Below, piece by piece: positions 18,618-27,770 of a stretch of DNA of 64,000 bases (position 1 is its first letter; every line of letters begins with the position of its first letter). This DNA comes from Carpediemonas membranifera. Its lineage: Eukaryota; Fornicata. The stretch is from contig JAHDYR010000066.1 in the NCBI GenBank assembly GCA_019828565.1, forward strand, positions 310,001 to 374,000, given 5' to 3'. Under the pieces are notes generated by a model. That model was not told the origin of the DNA, did no database searches, and worked only from the letters and a program-made list of their open reading frames with translations. Position numbers and translations under genes: made by a program.

Positions 18618-19183
18618 CTACTTCTTCCCTGACGGCGGCTTGGCAGGCCCCAGCATCCGCTTCTGGATGGTCATGACCTCTGCGAGAGACGCCAGTGTGG
18701 TCTCGCTGACCATGCCGCCCATTATGAGCTCATCGAGGACCATGACGACCCTGTCGGTGTTGAGAACCATGTCCAACTCGCAGACGTTCTCCATGACCTT
18801 GTTGAGCCCCTCAACGAAGGTCTGGATGAGGTCAAGGATAGCCAGTGACGACTCTGTCTGGTCTACGATCATGACGACGTAGAGGGTGGCGTAGTGGCGG
18901 TAGACGAGCTTGAGGCCGTCGCCCTTGAGGGGAATGCCATCGGTGGAAACGAAATTGCAGTAGCTGTCAGGCCGGTTGGACACCGCCTGGTACACAGCCT
19001 TGATCACTGCCTTCTGCTCCTCTGGTGTCTGTGTAATTGCGGATATATGGGGATCTCGGCCAGCTTGCGATAATGGATGGCTCCAAGCGCCGCTGGAGGG
19101 TGAAAACAAACGTAATCGCTCTCATAGAACTTGGAGAGACGCGGTTTCCCGTGATAGTTGAATATCAGCGCAGCCTCGATCAT
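18618..19183 (-). CDS. AP3S1: AP-3 complex sigma subunit, two exons
   Basis: Exons 19183-19112 and 19028-18618 give 160 aa. Exon 1 encodes MIEAALIFNYHGKPRLSKFY, the sigma-adaptin start in its AP-3 form. Exon 2 contains YRHYATLYVVMIVDQ, LAILDLIQTFVE, ENVCELD and MGGMVSET, all AP3S landmarks in order. The junction gives the same residue spacing as human AP3S1. AP-3 sorts cargo from endosomes to lysosome-related compartments. The ATG lies 13 bp from one copy of the 34-bp repeat that brackets the neighbouring Fanzor-like gene. Confidence 0.92.
19029..19111 (-). other. intron of AP3S (83 nt)
   Basis: On the minus strand it starts GTTTGT and ends AATTACACAG; phase 0. It is the longest confident intron in the window and contains earlier AG dinucleotides, so the T-A-C-A-C-A-G motif rather than the first AG seems to define the acceptor. 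Confidence 0.8.
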
Positions 19184-19195
19184 CAGCTGACGGTG

Positions 19196-19229
19196 AGTGT
19201 TGCGCAGTATAAACACATTTTTCGAACCT
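19196..19229 (+). repeat. 34-bp direct repeat, copy A
   Basis: Begins AGTGTTGCGCAGTATAAACA and matches 21072-21105 at 31 of 34 positions in the same orientation. The two copies enclose the first Fanzor-like gene. Confidence 0.85.
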
Positions 19230-19277
19230 CCCAGACAGGGCCTGAAAGGAACGATCAAAGTGCCAAACTGTACAATA

Positions 19278-20894
19278 TCATCCGTCAGCAGACGAATGGT
19301 GGCGGTTAGCCAATTGATGATACTGGAATGATGTTTGAAGACGTGGGATCAATGTGCGACTGAACGGAGAGTGACCGAGCTCATCTTCCGTGGCAAGAGA
19401 ACGCCACAGGATGTTCTCTGCAGCACTCTTGTCCCGATGATCAACATTCAGAGCATCAGGAACTGTTGCGCGCCACTGAGCACCACGGCACTGTGGATTT
19501 TCGCAGAGCATCACACGATGTGGGTGAACGTGCTGGTCATCACGCGGACGAACTCGCTTGTAGGGGGCGTGGCAGTGAGGGCAGACGACGGTGGTGCGGT
19601 CCTCGTTAACCATGTTAAGATCGACAATGTTATACCTCTTGAGATGGGGAACTATCTCTCTCGCGAACTTTCGATATGGCGCGCAAGGAATGAACATACC
19701 AGCAGGCGTGGTGAATCCCGAGCTCCCGTAGAAGACTTTCAGGCGAATGGGGGTGGCGATGGAATGGTGGCGACCGAACTCCCGAGCCAGCTGTTGGCCG
19801 CAGCGGGCGAAGTGCTTCTGGCGAAGGATGTGGTTCGCAAAGCGCACTCGGCGGAAAGACTTACGCATTCCAGCCTCGAAAATGTCGTTCGCGTTGTCCA
19901 GCACAAACCTAATAGAGTTGTTGATACTCACTAGTCCTGTGCTCTTGAACGACGCGGCCGTCATATCAAAGCCGAAACTTGGCGTCTTAGTGTATCCGCA
20001 CTTTGGGAGGACGCCGGAGCTGGTGCCATCGGGGTGCTTGATGTAATACCCTCCGATGGACCTCGCGCCCGGGTCGAACCCCATGAGGTGGGCATCAGGA
20101 TCCGGCGCGGGCGGAGCATCGGCATTATTTTCTCCGAGTCGGGGGCGCTCTTTCTCCCGCCCTCTCGCTCGCTTTCGAACAGGCATGCTCGCATCATGTT
20201 GTGGCCGATAGCGGCCGCCTCGCTTACCGTCACCGCCACACAGACCCCATCGGTGCTCAGGCTGAGCAGACGGCCCATTGACCTGGGGTTGTCCCGGTAG
20301 CGTCTTTTTCTGCTCTTCTGTCAACGGATTGGTGGCGTGTGGGAGTGTGGGATTAATTCCCACACGATGACAGAAGTTCTCGTTCAGTAGGCCCATCGTT
20401 TCACGGTAGGCCATGAAGCCCGGTCGGACGGGGGCCATGGGCACGATCGGCACGAGGCGAGGCTGGCGGAGCGACATCGAGTACTCCCCGTTGAAGTGGC
20501 TGATGAGGCCACTCAACTTCTCCACTCCGTCTGCAATTGCCCAGACGCAAGAGAGAATGCGTGGGGCAGCCTCGGAGACTGGGAGCCCGTCGTTCTCACC
20601 CATGTGAGCCGCCCAGAACAGCGAGGGGAGACACGCGAGGATCTCAGGGTTGACCCTGCCGAGGATGGCGTGAACGCCGGCCAACTCCTGCTGGAAGAAG
20701 GCCGGAGAGCCAACACCTGCGAGAGCCTCTTCGAGTCGGGCGAGGCTGCCCTGTAGCCTGTCACGGTACGTCTTCACCGTGCGGGCGAGCCACAGCTTCA
20801 CAGAGTTGGCGTATCGGGTGAACCACGCCCGGAGACTGGGACTCACTCCATACGACGATACGATGAGCCATGAGCATGCGACGATGAACACCAT
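19278..20894 (-). mobile_element. Fanzor/TnpB-like RNA-guided nuclease gene, copy 1
   Basis: 538 aa from the ATG at 20894. The C-terminal half is a RuvC nuclease of the Fanzor (eukaryotic TnpB) type: D274 in MGFDPGARS, E431 in VNEDRTT just before the zinc finger (the rearranged Fanzor position), and D488 in DHRDKSAAENIL. The zinc finger is complete, with C438, C441, C464 and C469. The N-terminal half has little recognisable homology but shares LVPxVPMAPVRPGFM with copy 2. Residues about 206-240 (20175-20280) are out of frame: the adjacent minus frame there reads GRLLSLSTDGVCVAVTV, clearly homologous to RRVLSVKTDGVAVDLTV of copy 2, so two compensating indels are implied. Known Fanzors cut DNA guided by an RNA encoded beside the gene. 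Activity of this copy is doubtful but not excluded. Confidence 0.85.
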
Positions 20895-21301
20895 TACCAG
20901 CCTATACAAGTGTAGAAGTGAATTTAATGTGGAATAGAAGACAATGAGACGACGTGTGAGCGATTGTGATGTTTGCAGCTGTGCTGACGTCCACGAAGAA
21001 GACGCTTTGTGGAAGCCCTGGAAAAGACGATCTCCCTACCGACTTAAGACGTGAGTAGGAGGGAGATAGGGCAGTGTTGCGCAGTGTAAACACATTGTTC
21101 GACCCTTCAATAGCACAGAACAGATTGGGCAAAACTGCGCGGACCTGAACATTTGGACCAGGCCGGACCATGGCCACTGAGGGGTTGTCTAAGCACCGCT
21201 TCTGCGACCAAGCGCTCATCTTGCCAACCTCTACCCCTACCGAGGCCTCGGATCCGGTGCGGCCATTGCGAGCATGAGCATTTATGTGACACATAGCAGC
21301 C
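20895..21301. other. 5' flank of Fanzor copy 1
   Basis: 407 bp with no convincing gene. A minus-strand frame (about 140 codons, no family) overlaps it and includes the 34-bp repeat copy B. This flank probably carries the promoter or element end of copy 1. Confidence 0.4.
21072..21105 (+). repeat. 34-bp direct repeat, copy B
   Basis: Begins AGTGTTGCGCAGTGTAAACA; three mismatches to copy A at 19196-19229. It lies about 180 bp upstream of the Fanzor copy 1 start codon. Confidence 0.85.
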
Positions 21302-21661
21302 TCACACGACGTTAGGGTGTGCTCCACTCTTGACGAGGACCTCTCTCATGACGTCCGCGAGCCTGGGGTCCGTCCAGAAGCCCGAGCTGACCAGGATGTC
21401 CGCCGTCTCCGCATCAGACCCTCTCCACAGCCTACTGTCGACGCTGTCGTCCGTGACCATCTTCTTCAGGCCAGTGGCGGGGTCCCTGGCGAGGGAAGCG
21501 TACCTGTCCCGGGCGGCCAGGCCGTCGCCTTGACCTGGTGTCCGGACGTCGAGCGCGATCTTCTGGATGTCCTCCTGTTCGCCATTGCGGCTAACCTGCA
21601 CATTTTTGTCAAATGGAGCTGAGGGCGTCCAGACCGGCACCAGTCTGTATGCTGGCACCAT
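21302..21661 (-). CDS. small protein of unknown function
   Basis: 119 aa from the ATG at 21661. The C-terminal 60 residues (from DRYASLARDPATGLKK to the end) look like a compact helical domain, with SRLWRGSDAETADIL and GFWTDPRLADVMREVL. No family is recognised. It is divergent from the VPS22 gene with 75 bp between the start codons. The N-terminal 40 residues could include an unrecognised intron. Confidence 0.55.
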   Translation of the reverse strand: MVPAYRLVPVWTPSAPFDKNVQVSRNGEQEDIQKIALDVRTPGQGDGLAARDRYASLARDPATGLKKMVTDDSVDSRLWRGSDAETADILVSSGFWTDPRLADVMREVLVKSGAHPNVV

Positions 21662-21736
21662 GGATGCCCTGGGCCTCCTTCTCGTCCGCTTTCAGAGATC
21701 GACTCTGAACCCCAGTCACGACGATTCATAGCATCA

Positions 21737-22497
21737 ATGCGGCGTGGTGTGGGCGTGGGTGCCTTCCAAAACCAGGCGAGGTTCACAGTTAGTCTCATTC
21801 GATTCCATTTATGCAGCAAACTTTGGCAGCTACTGGCGCAGCGATTCAAAAGACACAGATGGAGACCGTTCAGCGTCAAATGTCCACGTTCAAAGACAAT
21901 TTGGAGGACTTTGCTCGAAAGCACAGGGAGCAAATCAACAGCGTCCCTGAATTCCGAGCTAGGTTCAACCAGATGTGCAAGACAATGGGCGCCGACCCCC
22001 TTGCGTCGAACAAGAGCTTCTGGGCCAAGATCCTCGGCATCGGCGAGTTCTACACCGATCTGGGTATTCAGATCGTCGATATATGCTACACATCCCGGGC
22101 AACCGACGGCGGGCTGCTTGAGATGAGTGAGCTGCTGCGCCGTCTTCGCAACATGCGTGGCAAGAACGCCCACGCTGTGAGCCAGGACGACGTTGTCAGG
22201 GCGATAGACAAGCTGGAGCTGCTCGAGGGAGGATTCAAGGTGGTCGAGTTTGCCGGGCGGACGCTGGTCCAGTCGATCCCGGCGGATTTGACCGACGACC
22301 AGACTTCCGTGATGAAGGCGTGCGGGACAAAGGCCTATACCACACTGGACGAGCTGGCTGCCGAGACTGGCTGGCCAGAGTCACGCTGCATGGCCGCCCT
22401 GGACAGCCTCATGAACGGAGGAATGGTCTGGGTCGATGACGGAGGCAAGCAGCGGGAGTACTGGATGATGGCGCTGACTGCTATGGGGGAGGCGTAG
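21737..22497 (+). CDS. SNF8: ESCRT-II subunit VPS22/SNF8, two exons
   Basis: Exons 21737-21787 and 21817-22497 give 243 aa. Exon 1 encodes MRRGVGVGAFQNQ, matching the family start MxRRGVGxGAI. Exon 2 has NLEDFARKHRE, FNQMCKTMGADPLAS, GEFYTDLGIQIVDIC and SQDDVVRAIDKL, all VPS22 landmarks, then two winged-helix domains. ESCRT-II links ESCRT-I to ESCRT-III in multivesicular body sorting and membrane scission. The product is slightly short at the C-terminus compared with human SNF8 (258 aa). Confidence 0.92.
21788..21816 (+). other. intron of VPS22 (29 nt)
   Basis: Starts GTTAGT and ends CATTTATGCAG; phase 0. The acceptor is less canonical than the others; the choice rests on frame and on the family N-terminus. 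Confidence 0.7.
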
Positions 22498-22597
22498 GGC
22501 CACCATTGTACCACTAAAGAGCACGCCCTGGAGGTCTATGTTTACAGAGAGAGTGTGTTATTACAAGATGTCGCTCGGTCATGCCGGCTGGACAATG

Positions 22598-22951
22598 CTA
22601 GCGGGCGGATGATGCGTAGCTCATGGAGTATCCTGAGTTGTACCCCGTTGATGTGTACCCCGAGGCGCACGTCGTGTTGGCGGAGGCTGTCCTGCTGTAC
22701 TGCTGGTAGTCGTTTGGTGCGAGCAACTCTGACGCTGATGGATCAACGCTTAGTCCCTCTGTCAATGACTCCTCTACGACGATGCTCATACTGAGTTGTG
22801 ATAGCGCCGGTGTTGTGGCCGTTCGCCTTGATTTGAGGATGATAAGGAACAGAACAACGCCGAGCAGCAAAAAGGCGAACGATGCGAAGAGTACACTCAC
22901 TGATATTAGGATTACCGCAACGAAGGCAACAACCTCATTGCTCAGCTCCAT
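22598..22951 (-). CDS. small single-pass membrane protein
   Basis: 117 aa. Residues 7-40 are one long hydrophobic stretch (VVAFVAVILISVSVLF then FAFLLLGVVLFLIIL), long enough for one tilted helix or a tight hairpin. The rest is a Ser/Thr/Tyr-rich cytoplasmic-type tail ending YNSGYSMSYASSAR. There is no recognised family. Similar repeated YxSGY motifs in tails often bind trafficking or cytoskeletal partners; that is speculation. Confidence 0.55.
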   Translation of the reverse strand: MELSNEVVAFVAVILISVSVLFASFAFLLLGVVLFLIILKSRRTATTPALSQLSMSIVVEESLTEGLSVDPSASELLAPNDYQQYSRTASANTTCASGYTSTGYNSGYSMSYASSAR

Positions 22952-23206
22952 CGGACCAACGTATTGGCGTCACTTCAGGAATTATTCGTCGCGACGACCC
23001 ACGAAGATCCTGGCAATTGGAGATCGAACCTCGGAATCCGTCACGTTTGCATGCTCCAGGGTCATGTCATGGTGGTGTGGTTCGTCGGCGGCTGGCCAAT
23101 AACAGCATCTGATTGGTTAGACTGATAGATACGATAAGATTCGCGCGCATATTTAGGATACGACCATTATTGACTTCATTTCAAAACATCTATTTCAAAA
23201 CATCGG

Positions 23207-25873
23207 TCAGAATTCGTTAAAACTCATGACGGAATGGATGTGGGCAATTCGCCGCGTCTGCACGACGTCGGCCGAGACCTTCAGCAGACAGTAGATCTGG
23301 TCGTGCCCGGGCTTGTGCATGACGTGCAGCGGCTGGATATCGACGTTGAGCCCAGCGTCGCCGCCCAGTGCCCTGATCCTCGACCTCAGCATCGACAGCG
23401 CTTCGAGTACCAGCCGGTGCCAGAAGCCAATAAACCCGCCGACCTTTCGACTCGACATCGACTCCTTGACGAGCACGACCTCGACGGTGCCGTGGTTGAC
23501 GCTGGGGATACGGGGGCCGGCCGTCCCGCTGGGGGAGAGGGGCACTGTCTGGAAGGACGGCAGCATGGGTGTCGGGGCTGGCGTCGGGGCCGTCTCTGGC
23601 GTCTGGTATGCCGCGATCATCAGCACCATGAGCGTGTCGTCGCTGGCAGGTGCGACGTGGACCTTACTGATGGTCACCCGGCTGCCGCTCTTGCCGTACC
23701 GCCTGACGAGGCCGTCCCACAGCTCTTGCATCTTCTCGTGGATGCTGTCCTCCTGCTCGAGCAGGCTGACCATGGCGAGGAACACTGGCGGGCCGAGCAG
23801 GGGTGATGCTGAGGGCCTGGTCGACGTCACCACCGTGCTCTCGTTCGTCGGTCCGCAAAGTAGGGCGTCCGCCTGCTCCGACGAGACGTTGTCACCGACG
23901 TACAGCCGCTCCAGCTGGGGGTCAAGGGACCCGTGCAGCGTCGCGTCAAAGTCGTCAACACTGGTCGTCGACTCGCTGGAGTCGGAGTCTGTTGAGTCGG
24001 ACGAGGATGTGCCGGAGTGCTCGGTCTCCTCGGGCCGGATCATCGTCTGCGGCTGTAGGGTCGACGATTGCCGGTGGAACGTCTGCAGATGGGCCGATAG
24101 GCTGTCGAAGGCGGGCACGGCGCGGCGGTCGAGGGGTCGTTCGACGACGAGGTTGGGAGGAGGCGACATGGCGGTGACGTAGTGCCCCGTGCCCGTTGCC
24201 ACGGCGGTGACGCACTCGTCGTTCATCGTCAGCTCTGACTTGATGTCGAAGAGGGCGTTCACCCCCTTGGCATACATCTGCCGGACCAGCTGGGCGTGCA
24301 GGTCGTTCTCCAGGAAGGGCAGCTTGTCGCTCACCCTCACCGCGCCCGACTCGCCGTGGAACCTGGCCCCCGCCTGCAGCACGACCCTGGCCTGGATGAG
24401 AACGGGGTCGCCGTGAACGGGGCACTCGATGGGCGGGGCAACCGTCGCCAGCAGCACGACCGGGGCCCGCCGTTCGCCGCAGTAGTTGCATACGGCCGCC
24501 CCGACGGACAGCGGGGCCTGGGAGTGGGGCGGGTGCACGGACGCGCAGTGGGGCGGCGGCCTCTGCCGGGTGCGGCGCCGGTCCATGCGCTTCACCATGA
24601 GCGTGTGGGAGTCCTGCCCTGCCAACGCCGTCGTCACAAGTGTGCCGGACACGTCAGTCGGCTGGGGCGGGGCGGGAGCAATCCACTTGACCAGCCTCTT
24701 GTGGTTGATCCTGGCCGCCGTGCCGTGGCACGAGATGATGACGATGCCGCCGTGGGAGCACTGCGTCTCGCAGTAACCGATCACCGCGTTGCAGTTTAGT
24801 CGGGCCGCGCTGTCGGTCATCTCGTGGCGCACGCCTTCCCACCAGTCCGCCCGGGTCGCCTCGTCTGTCGAGTCCTTGAGGACGTGGACGGCCCTGGCGC
24901 TCAACATGCCGCCGAGGTGGGCGATGCTGAAGGGGGGTAGCTCAACCATCGACAACAGCACCACGCCGTTGTGTTTGAACCGGCGGGCTGTCAGCTGCAG
25001 GAGGATGTTGAGGCTGGCGACGTCTCGACTCACCGTCGCCACGGGGGAGATACGGGTGTCCTCGTCCTCGACCAGCGCCACGCTTAAGTTGGGTGGGCCA
25101 AGCTGGCCGTCCTGCGCGGGTGCGACCTGGACGGCTGTACCACTGACACGGACGGCGATCTGGTCCGTCGAGTCGCCCTCGACGTCGATGTCGCTGGTGT
25201 AGTGCAGAATAGCGTTGCCCCCCAGCTCACGCGCCTTGAACCCCAGTATACGCCGGGCCTCGGCCAGCTTCTCCTCGATCCTCAGGGTCCGGGCCTGGTT
25301 GCTGGTCCGGGCCGTCCGGAAGGTGGACACGAACGAGTACTCGGGGTCATTGCATACCACGGCAGCGTCAACCCGCTGTATGACCCGCTTGAGCCTCAGA
25401 GAGAGGGGTAGTACGTCAGTCGTGAAGACGGAGACGCCGGCCGACGACCCACGGGTGGTGTTGTAGTTCCCGACGTATGAGAGACCCAGCGTCAGGTGCA
25501 GGTGGCCCTGGACGCCATTGAGTGAGTCGAAGATTGGGAACCATCCCTTGATCTCCCGCTCGTTCTGCTCGTGGCTGTAGCCGAGGATAGTGTTGAGCAT
25601 GATCACGACCGTCCCCACGGTGTCATCAGCGGAGATGTAGTCGCGGTCAAGCACGTGGAGCAGTAGTGGGGCCGTCTGGAGGACCTGGTCGTCGGTCTCT
25701 TCGAATGAAAAAGACTCCTCCCACTCTGGGGACAGAGAGTGGCGCACGGAGCTCGTCTTGTAGTTGAAATCCCCGAATGAGAGGTTAATGTAGGCCTCCG
25801 TGGACTGAGACGCCTTGTCCATGATGGGGAGGTTCGCGGCGCCATGAATCGTGCCGTAGATACGTGCGGGCAT
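23207..25873 (-). CDS. C2 domain-containing protein, C2CD5-like
   Basis: 888 aa. An N-terminal C2 domain (residues 1-130: NLPIMDKASQSTEAYINLSFG, WFPIFD) is followed by a region with NDPEYSFVSTFRTARTSNQAR and ELGGNAILHYTSDIDVEGD, which match C2CD5 (CDP138) blocks NEDPEY, ASNEAR and RGNAVVGY in order. Long Ser/acidic low-complexity linkers lie at about 620-690. In animals C2CD5 binds membrane lipids with calcium and acts in GLUT4 vesicle fusion; in protists the family is often associated with flagellar or vesicular trafficking. The C-terminus ends in a conserved-like beta-rich block. Confidence 0.8.
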   Translation of the reverse strand: MPARIYGTIHGAANLPIMDKASQSTEAYINLSFGDFNYKTSSVRHSLSPEWEESFSFEETDDQVLQTAPLLLHVLDRDYISADDTVGTVVIMLNTILGYSHEQNEREIKGWFPIFDSLNGVQGHLHLTLGLSYVGNYNTTRGSSAGVSVFTTDVLPLSLRLKRVIQRVDAAVVCNDPEYSFVSTFRTARTSNQARTLRIEEKLAEARRILGFKARELGGNAILHYTSDIDVEGDSTDQIAVRVSGTAVQVAPAQDGQLGPPNLSVALVEDEDTRISPVATVSRDVASLNILLQLTARRFKHNGVVLLSMVELPPFSIAHLGGMLSARAVHVLKDSTDEATRADWWEGVRHEMTDSAARLNCNAVIGYCETQCSHGGIVIISCHGTAARINHKRLVKWIAPAPPQPTDVSGTLVTTALAGQDSHTLMVKRMDRRRTRQRPPPHCASVHPPHSQAPLSVGAAVCNYCGERRAPVVLLATVAPPIECPVHGDPVLIQARVVLQAGARFHGESGAVRVSDKLPFLENDLHAQLVRQMYAKGVNALFDIKSELTMNDECVTAVATGTGHYVTAMSPPPNLVVERPLDRRAVPAFDSLSAHLQTFHRQSSTLQPQTMIRPEETEHSGTSSSDSTDSDSSESTTSVDDFDATLHGSLDPQLERLYVGDNVSSEQADALLCGPTNESTVVTSTRPSASPLLGPPVFLAMVSLLEQEDSIHEKMQELWDGLVRRYGKSGSRVTISKVHVAPASDDTLMVLMIAAYQTPETAPTPAPTPMLPSFQTVPLSPSGTAGPRIPSVNHGTVEVVLVKESMSSRKVGGFIGFWHRLVLEALSMLRSRIRALGGDAGLNVDIQPLHVMHKPGHDQIYCLLKVSADVVQTRRIAHIHSVMSFNEF

Positions 25874-26071
25874 GTTTTAGTCTTCGAACTGTGATAAAAC
25901 TGATCTTTGGTGCCTGAATGTTGGTTTTGAAGACGATTCAACAGCAGACTTCGATGAAGCTCGAGTGTGGCCGTCCTTGTCCCTACCCTGCTCCGGGTCC
26001 AGTCAACGCCCGCACAGCCCAGAAAGAGTGCTTTATCGCTATGTAACATGTAACACTAGCATATATATATA

Positions 26072-27646
26072 TCAGTCATCCTCGTCGTCTTCAACATCCG
26101 TGTTGCTCGCGCTCCCTCGCTTCGAGGTCTTCTTCCGCTTCCGGTTCGCCACATGGCATCGGATGCTCTCCCGCACACCGTCCAGCGTGGCGTGGCTCGG
26201 TCTGCTCGACACCCTACTGAGCTTGGCGACGTCCGGCTCCTTGCAATGGTAGTCCAGTAGGGCCAGGAGCACACCGCGGCCGACCTCGCCCCACACCGCC
26301 GGGGTGTACGGTCTCGGCCGGCCCAGCGGCGTCCCTGGGTCGACCCCCGCCACCGGTCTCACGGGGTTAACAGATCGGGAGATGTAGTAGTTCGCCTCGA
26401 GGGTGTAGGCCATGGGGGTGGCCACAAACGGCGCCATGCCGACCCTGGACGTGCCTGTGCGGCTCATCCCGGCCTTGTCGGACGCGGACATCATCTTAGC
26501 ACTAAAGCAGCAGCCGTCGAAGTCAAAGTCTGCGCTGTTCATGGCGACGAGGCGGGGGAGTAGCATCGTTTCCAGCTGGAGCGCGTCGTCGTCGAAGTGG
26601 TTACCGTACATGAAGCAGCCCCGCTTGTTAGCGTGGGCGTGCAGGTCAATGTACGTGTGCAGTCGGTTCCCTGTCTCCTGAAGATGGGCCGCCAACGCCG
26701 TCATCGCCCAGATCGTCGGCTGCTCCTCCCTGGTGGCTGTCCCGTAGTATCTGTTGAGGTTCCGCCCGAAGGAGTCGGTCCTGTAGTGTCCCCGACAAAC
26801 GCCGTCCGGGTTTAGCATGGGCACAAACATGAAGACGTACCGGGACCTCAGCAGACTCGCCCTCGGGTCCATGGAGAGGATGAAGTGCAGCGCCCCATTC
26901 AGTATGTGCGTCCCGGGCGTCTCTGCCGGGTGCACTCTCGCGCTGATCAGGACGACGGGCTTGTCAAACCTGGGGGGGCGGGGACCGGCCCCAGGGAACA
27001 GGCCGGGGATGCGGGCCTCCTCCTCGCCGGTGTTGCCGCCCTTGCTGGTCACGGTGACAAGGTCGACCCTGCGGCCCTCGACCGAGGCGATCATAAGCTC
27101 GCGGTGGAACTCGATGGCGGACCGGGAGGTGTACTTGTGCTCCAGCCCATCCAGCATGGTCTGGCAGTCCGTGTATGAGTGTGGGTAGCAGTAGGCGAAG
27201 TACGTCTCCCCGCCGTCCGGGGTCCATGTGAACGTCAGGTGGAGCTGGGCTGGGACCTCCTCGTCCGTCGCTGAGTTGTACCGCTTGGGGATGCGCTTGT
27301 TGGTAGTAGGGGACGGGATGGGACGCCACTCGTTGTTGGTGCCGTTGTTCCGGTAAACTGGCCGGAATCCGAGGCTGAACATCTTGGAGGGGGCCATGTT
27401 CATGATCACAAACGTCAGCGGCATCCCAGGAACAGCGTTGGTGACGCGAAAATGGAACCAAGTTGTATAGCGCTGCTGAAATTCAGTGCCAAACGCGTCT
27501 GGCCGGATATATAGGAGGTATTTGTCATCTGCGCGCTGCGACTCCGCAACGGTCTTCAAATTGCCACTATCGAACTCATCGTCGAATGTTAAGCGTGGTT
27601 GGTTGGTGCTATCCCCTTCATCGTCGGCAGGGAAGCTGATACGCAT
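26072..27646 (-). CDS. cytosolic carboxypeptidase, CCP5/AGBL5-type tubulin deglutamylase
   Basis: 524 aa from the ATG at 27646; upstream in-frame codons have no ATG. The N-terminal CCP domain has FDSGNLKTV and WFHFRVTN. The M14 carboxypeptidase zinc site is intact: H and E in VHPAETPGTH and the third ligand in YIDLHAHA; the catalytic Glu lies in YTLEANYY. LNPDGVCRGHYR and NLNRYY shape the substrate pocket. CCP5 preferentially removes branch-point glutamates from tubulin polyglutamate chains, which fits a flagellate. The C-terminal 40 residues are basic then acidic (KRKKTSKRG ... VEDDEDD). Confidence 0.9.
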   Translation of the reverse strand: MRISFPADDEGDSTNQPRLTFDDEFDSGNLKTVAESQRADDKYLLYIRPDAFGTEFQQRYTTWFHFRVTNAVPGMPLTFVIMNMAPSKMFSLGFRPVYRNNGTNNEWRPIPSPTTNKRIPKRYNSATDEEVPAQLHLTFTWTPDGGETYFAYCYPHSYTDCQTMLDGLEHKYTSRSAIEFHRELMIASVEGRRVDLVTVTSKGGNTGEEEARIPGLFPGAGPRPPRFDKPVVLISARVHPAETPGTHILNGALHFILSMDPRASLLRSRYVFMFVPMLNPDGVCRGHYRTDSFGRNLNRYYGTATREEQPTIWAMTALAAHLQETGNRLHTYIDLHAHANKRGCFMYGNHFDDDALQLETMLLPRLVAMNSADFDFDGCCFSAKMMSASDKAGMSRTGTSRVGMAPFVATPMAYTLEANYYISRSVNPVRPVAGVDPGTPLGRPRPYTPAVWGEVGRGVLLALLDYHCKEPDVAKLSRVSSRPSHATLDGVRESIRCHVANRKRKKTSKRGSASNTDVEDDEDD

Positions 27647-27770
27647 TTCCAAGCTGTTTCCGTATCCTGCGAAAAATTGCAAAATCAACTACAACGGTCA
27701 TTACGGCCCCACCAGTCCCCCTAGCCGCCTCCTGGTCCTGCTGTAGTAATAAATTTAATATCCGCGTCCC

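Noticed and set aside
19335-19934. 199-codon plus-strand frame inside Fanzor copy 1
   Set aside because: Antisense shadow; the minus strand carries the RuvC and zinc-finger motifs.
23005-23045. Minus-strand GGTTCGATC resembling a tRNA T-loop
   Set aside because: The flanking T-stem has mismatches, and no acceptor stem, D-arm or anticodon arm can be folded around it.
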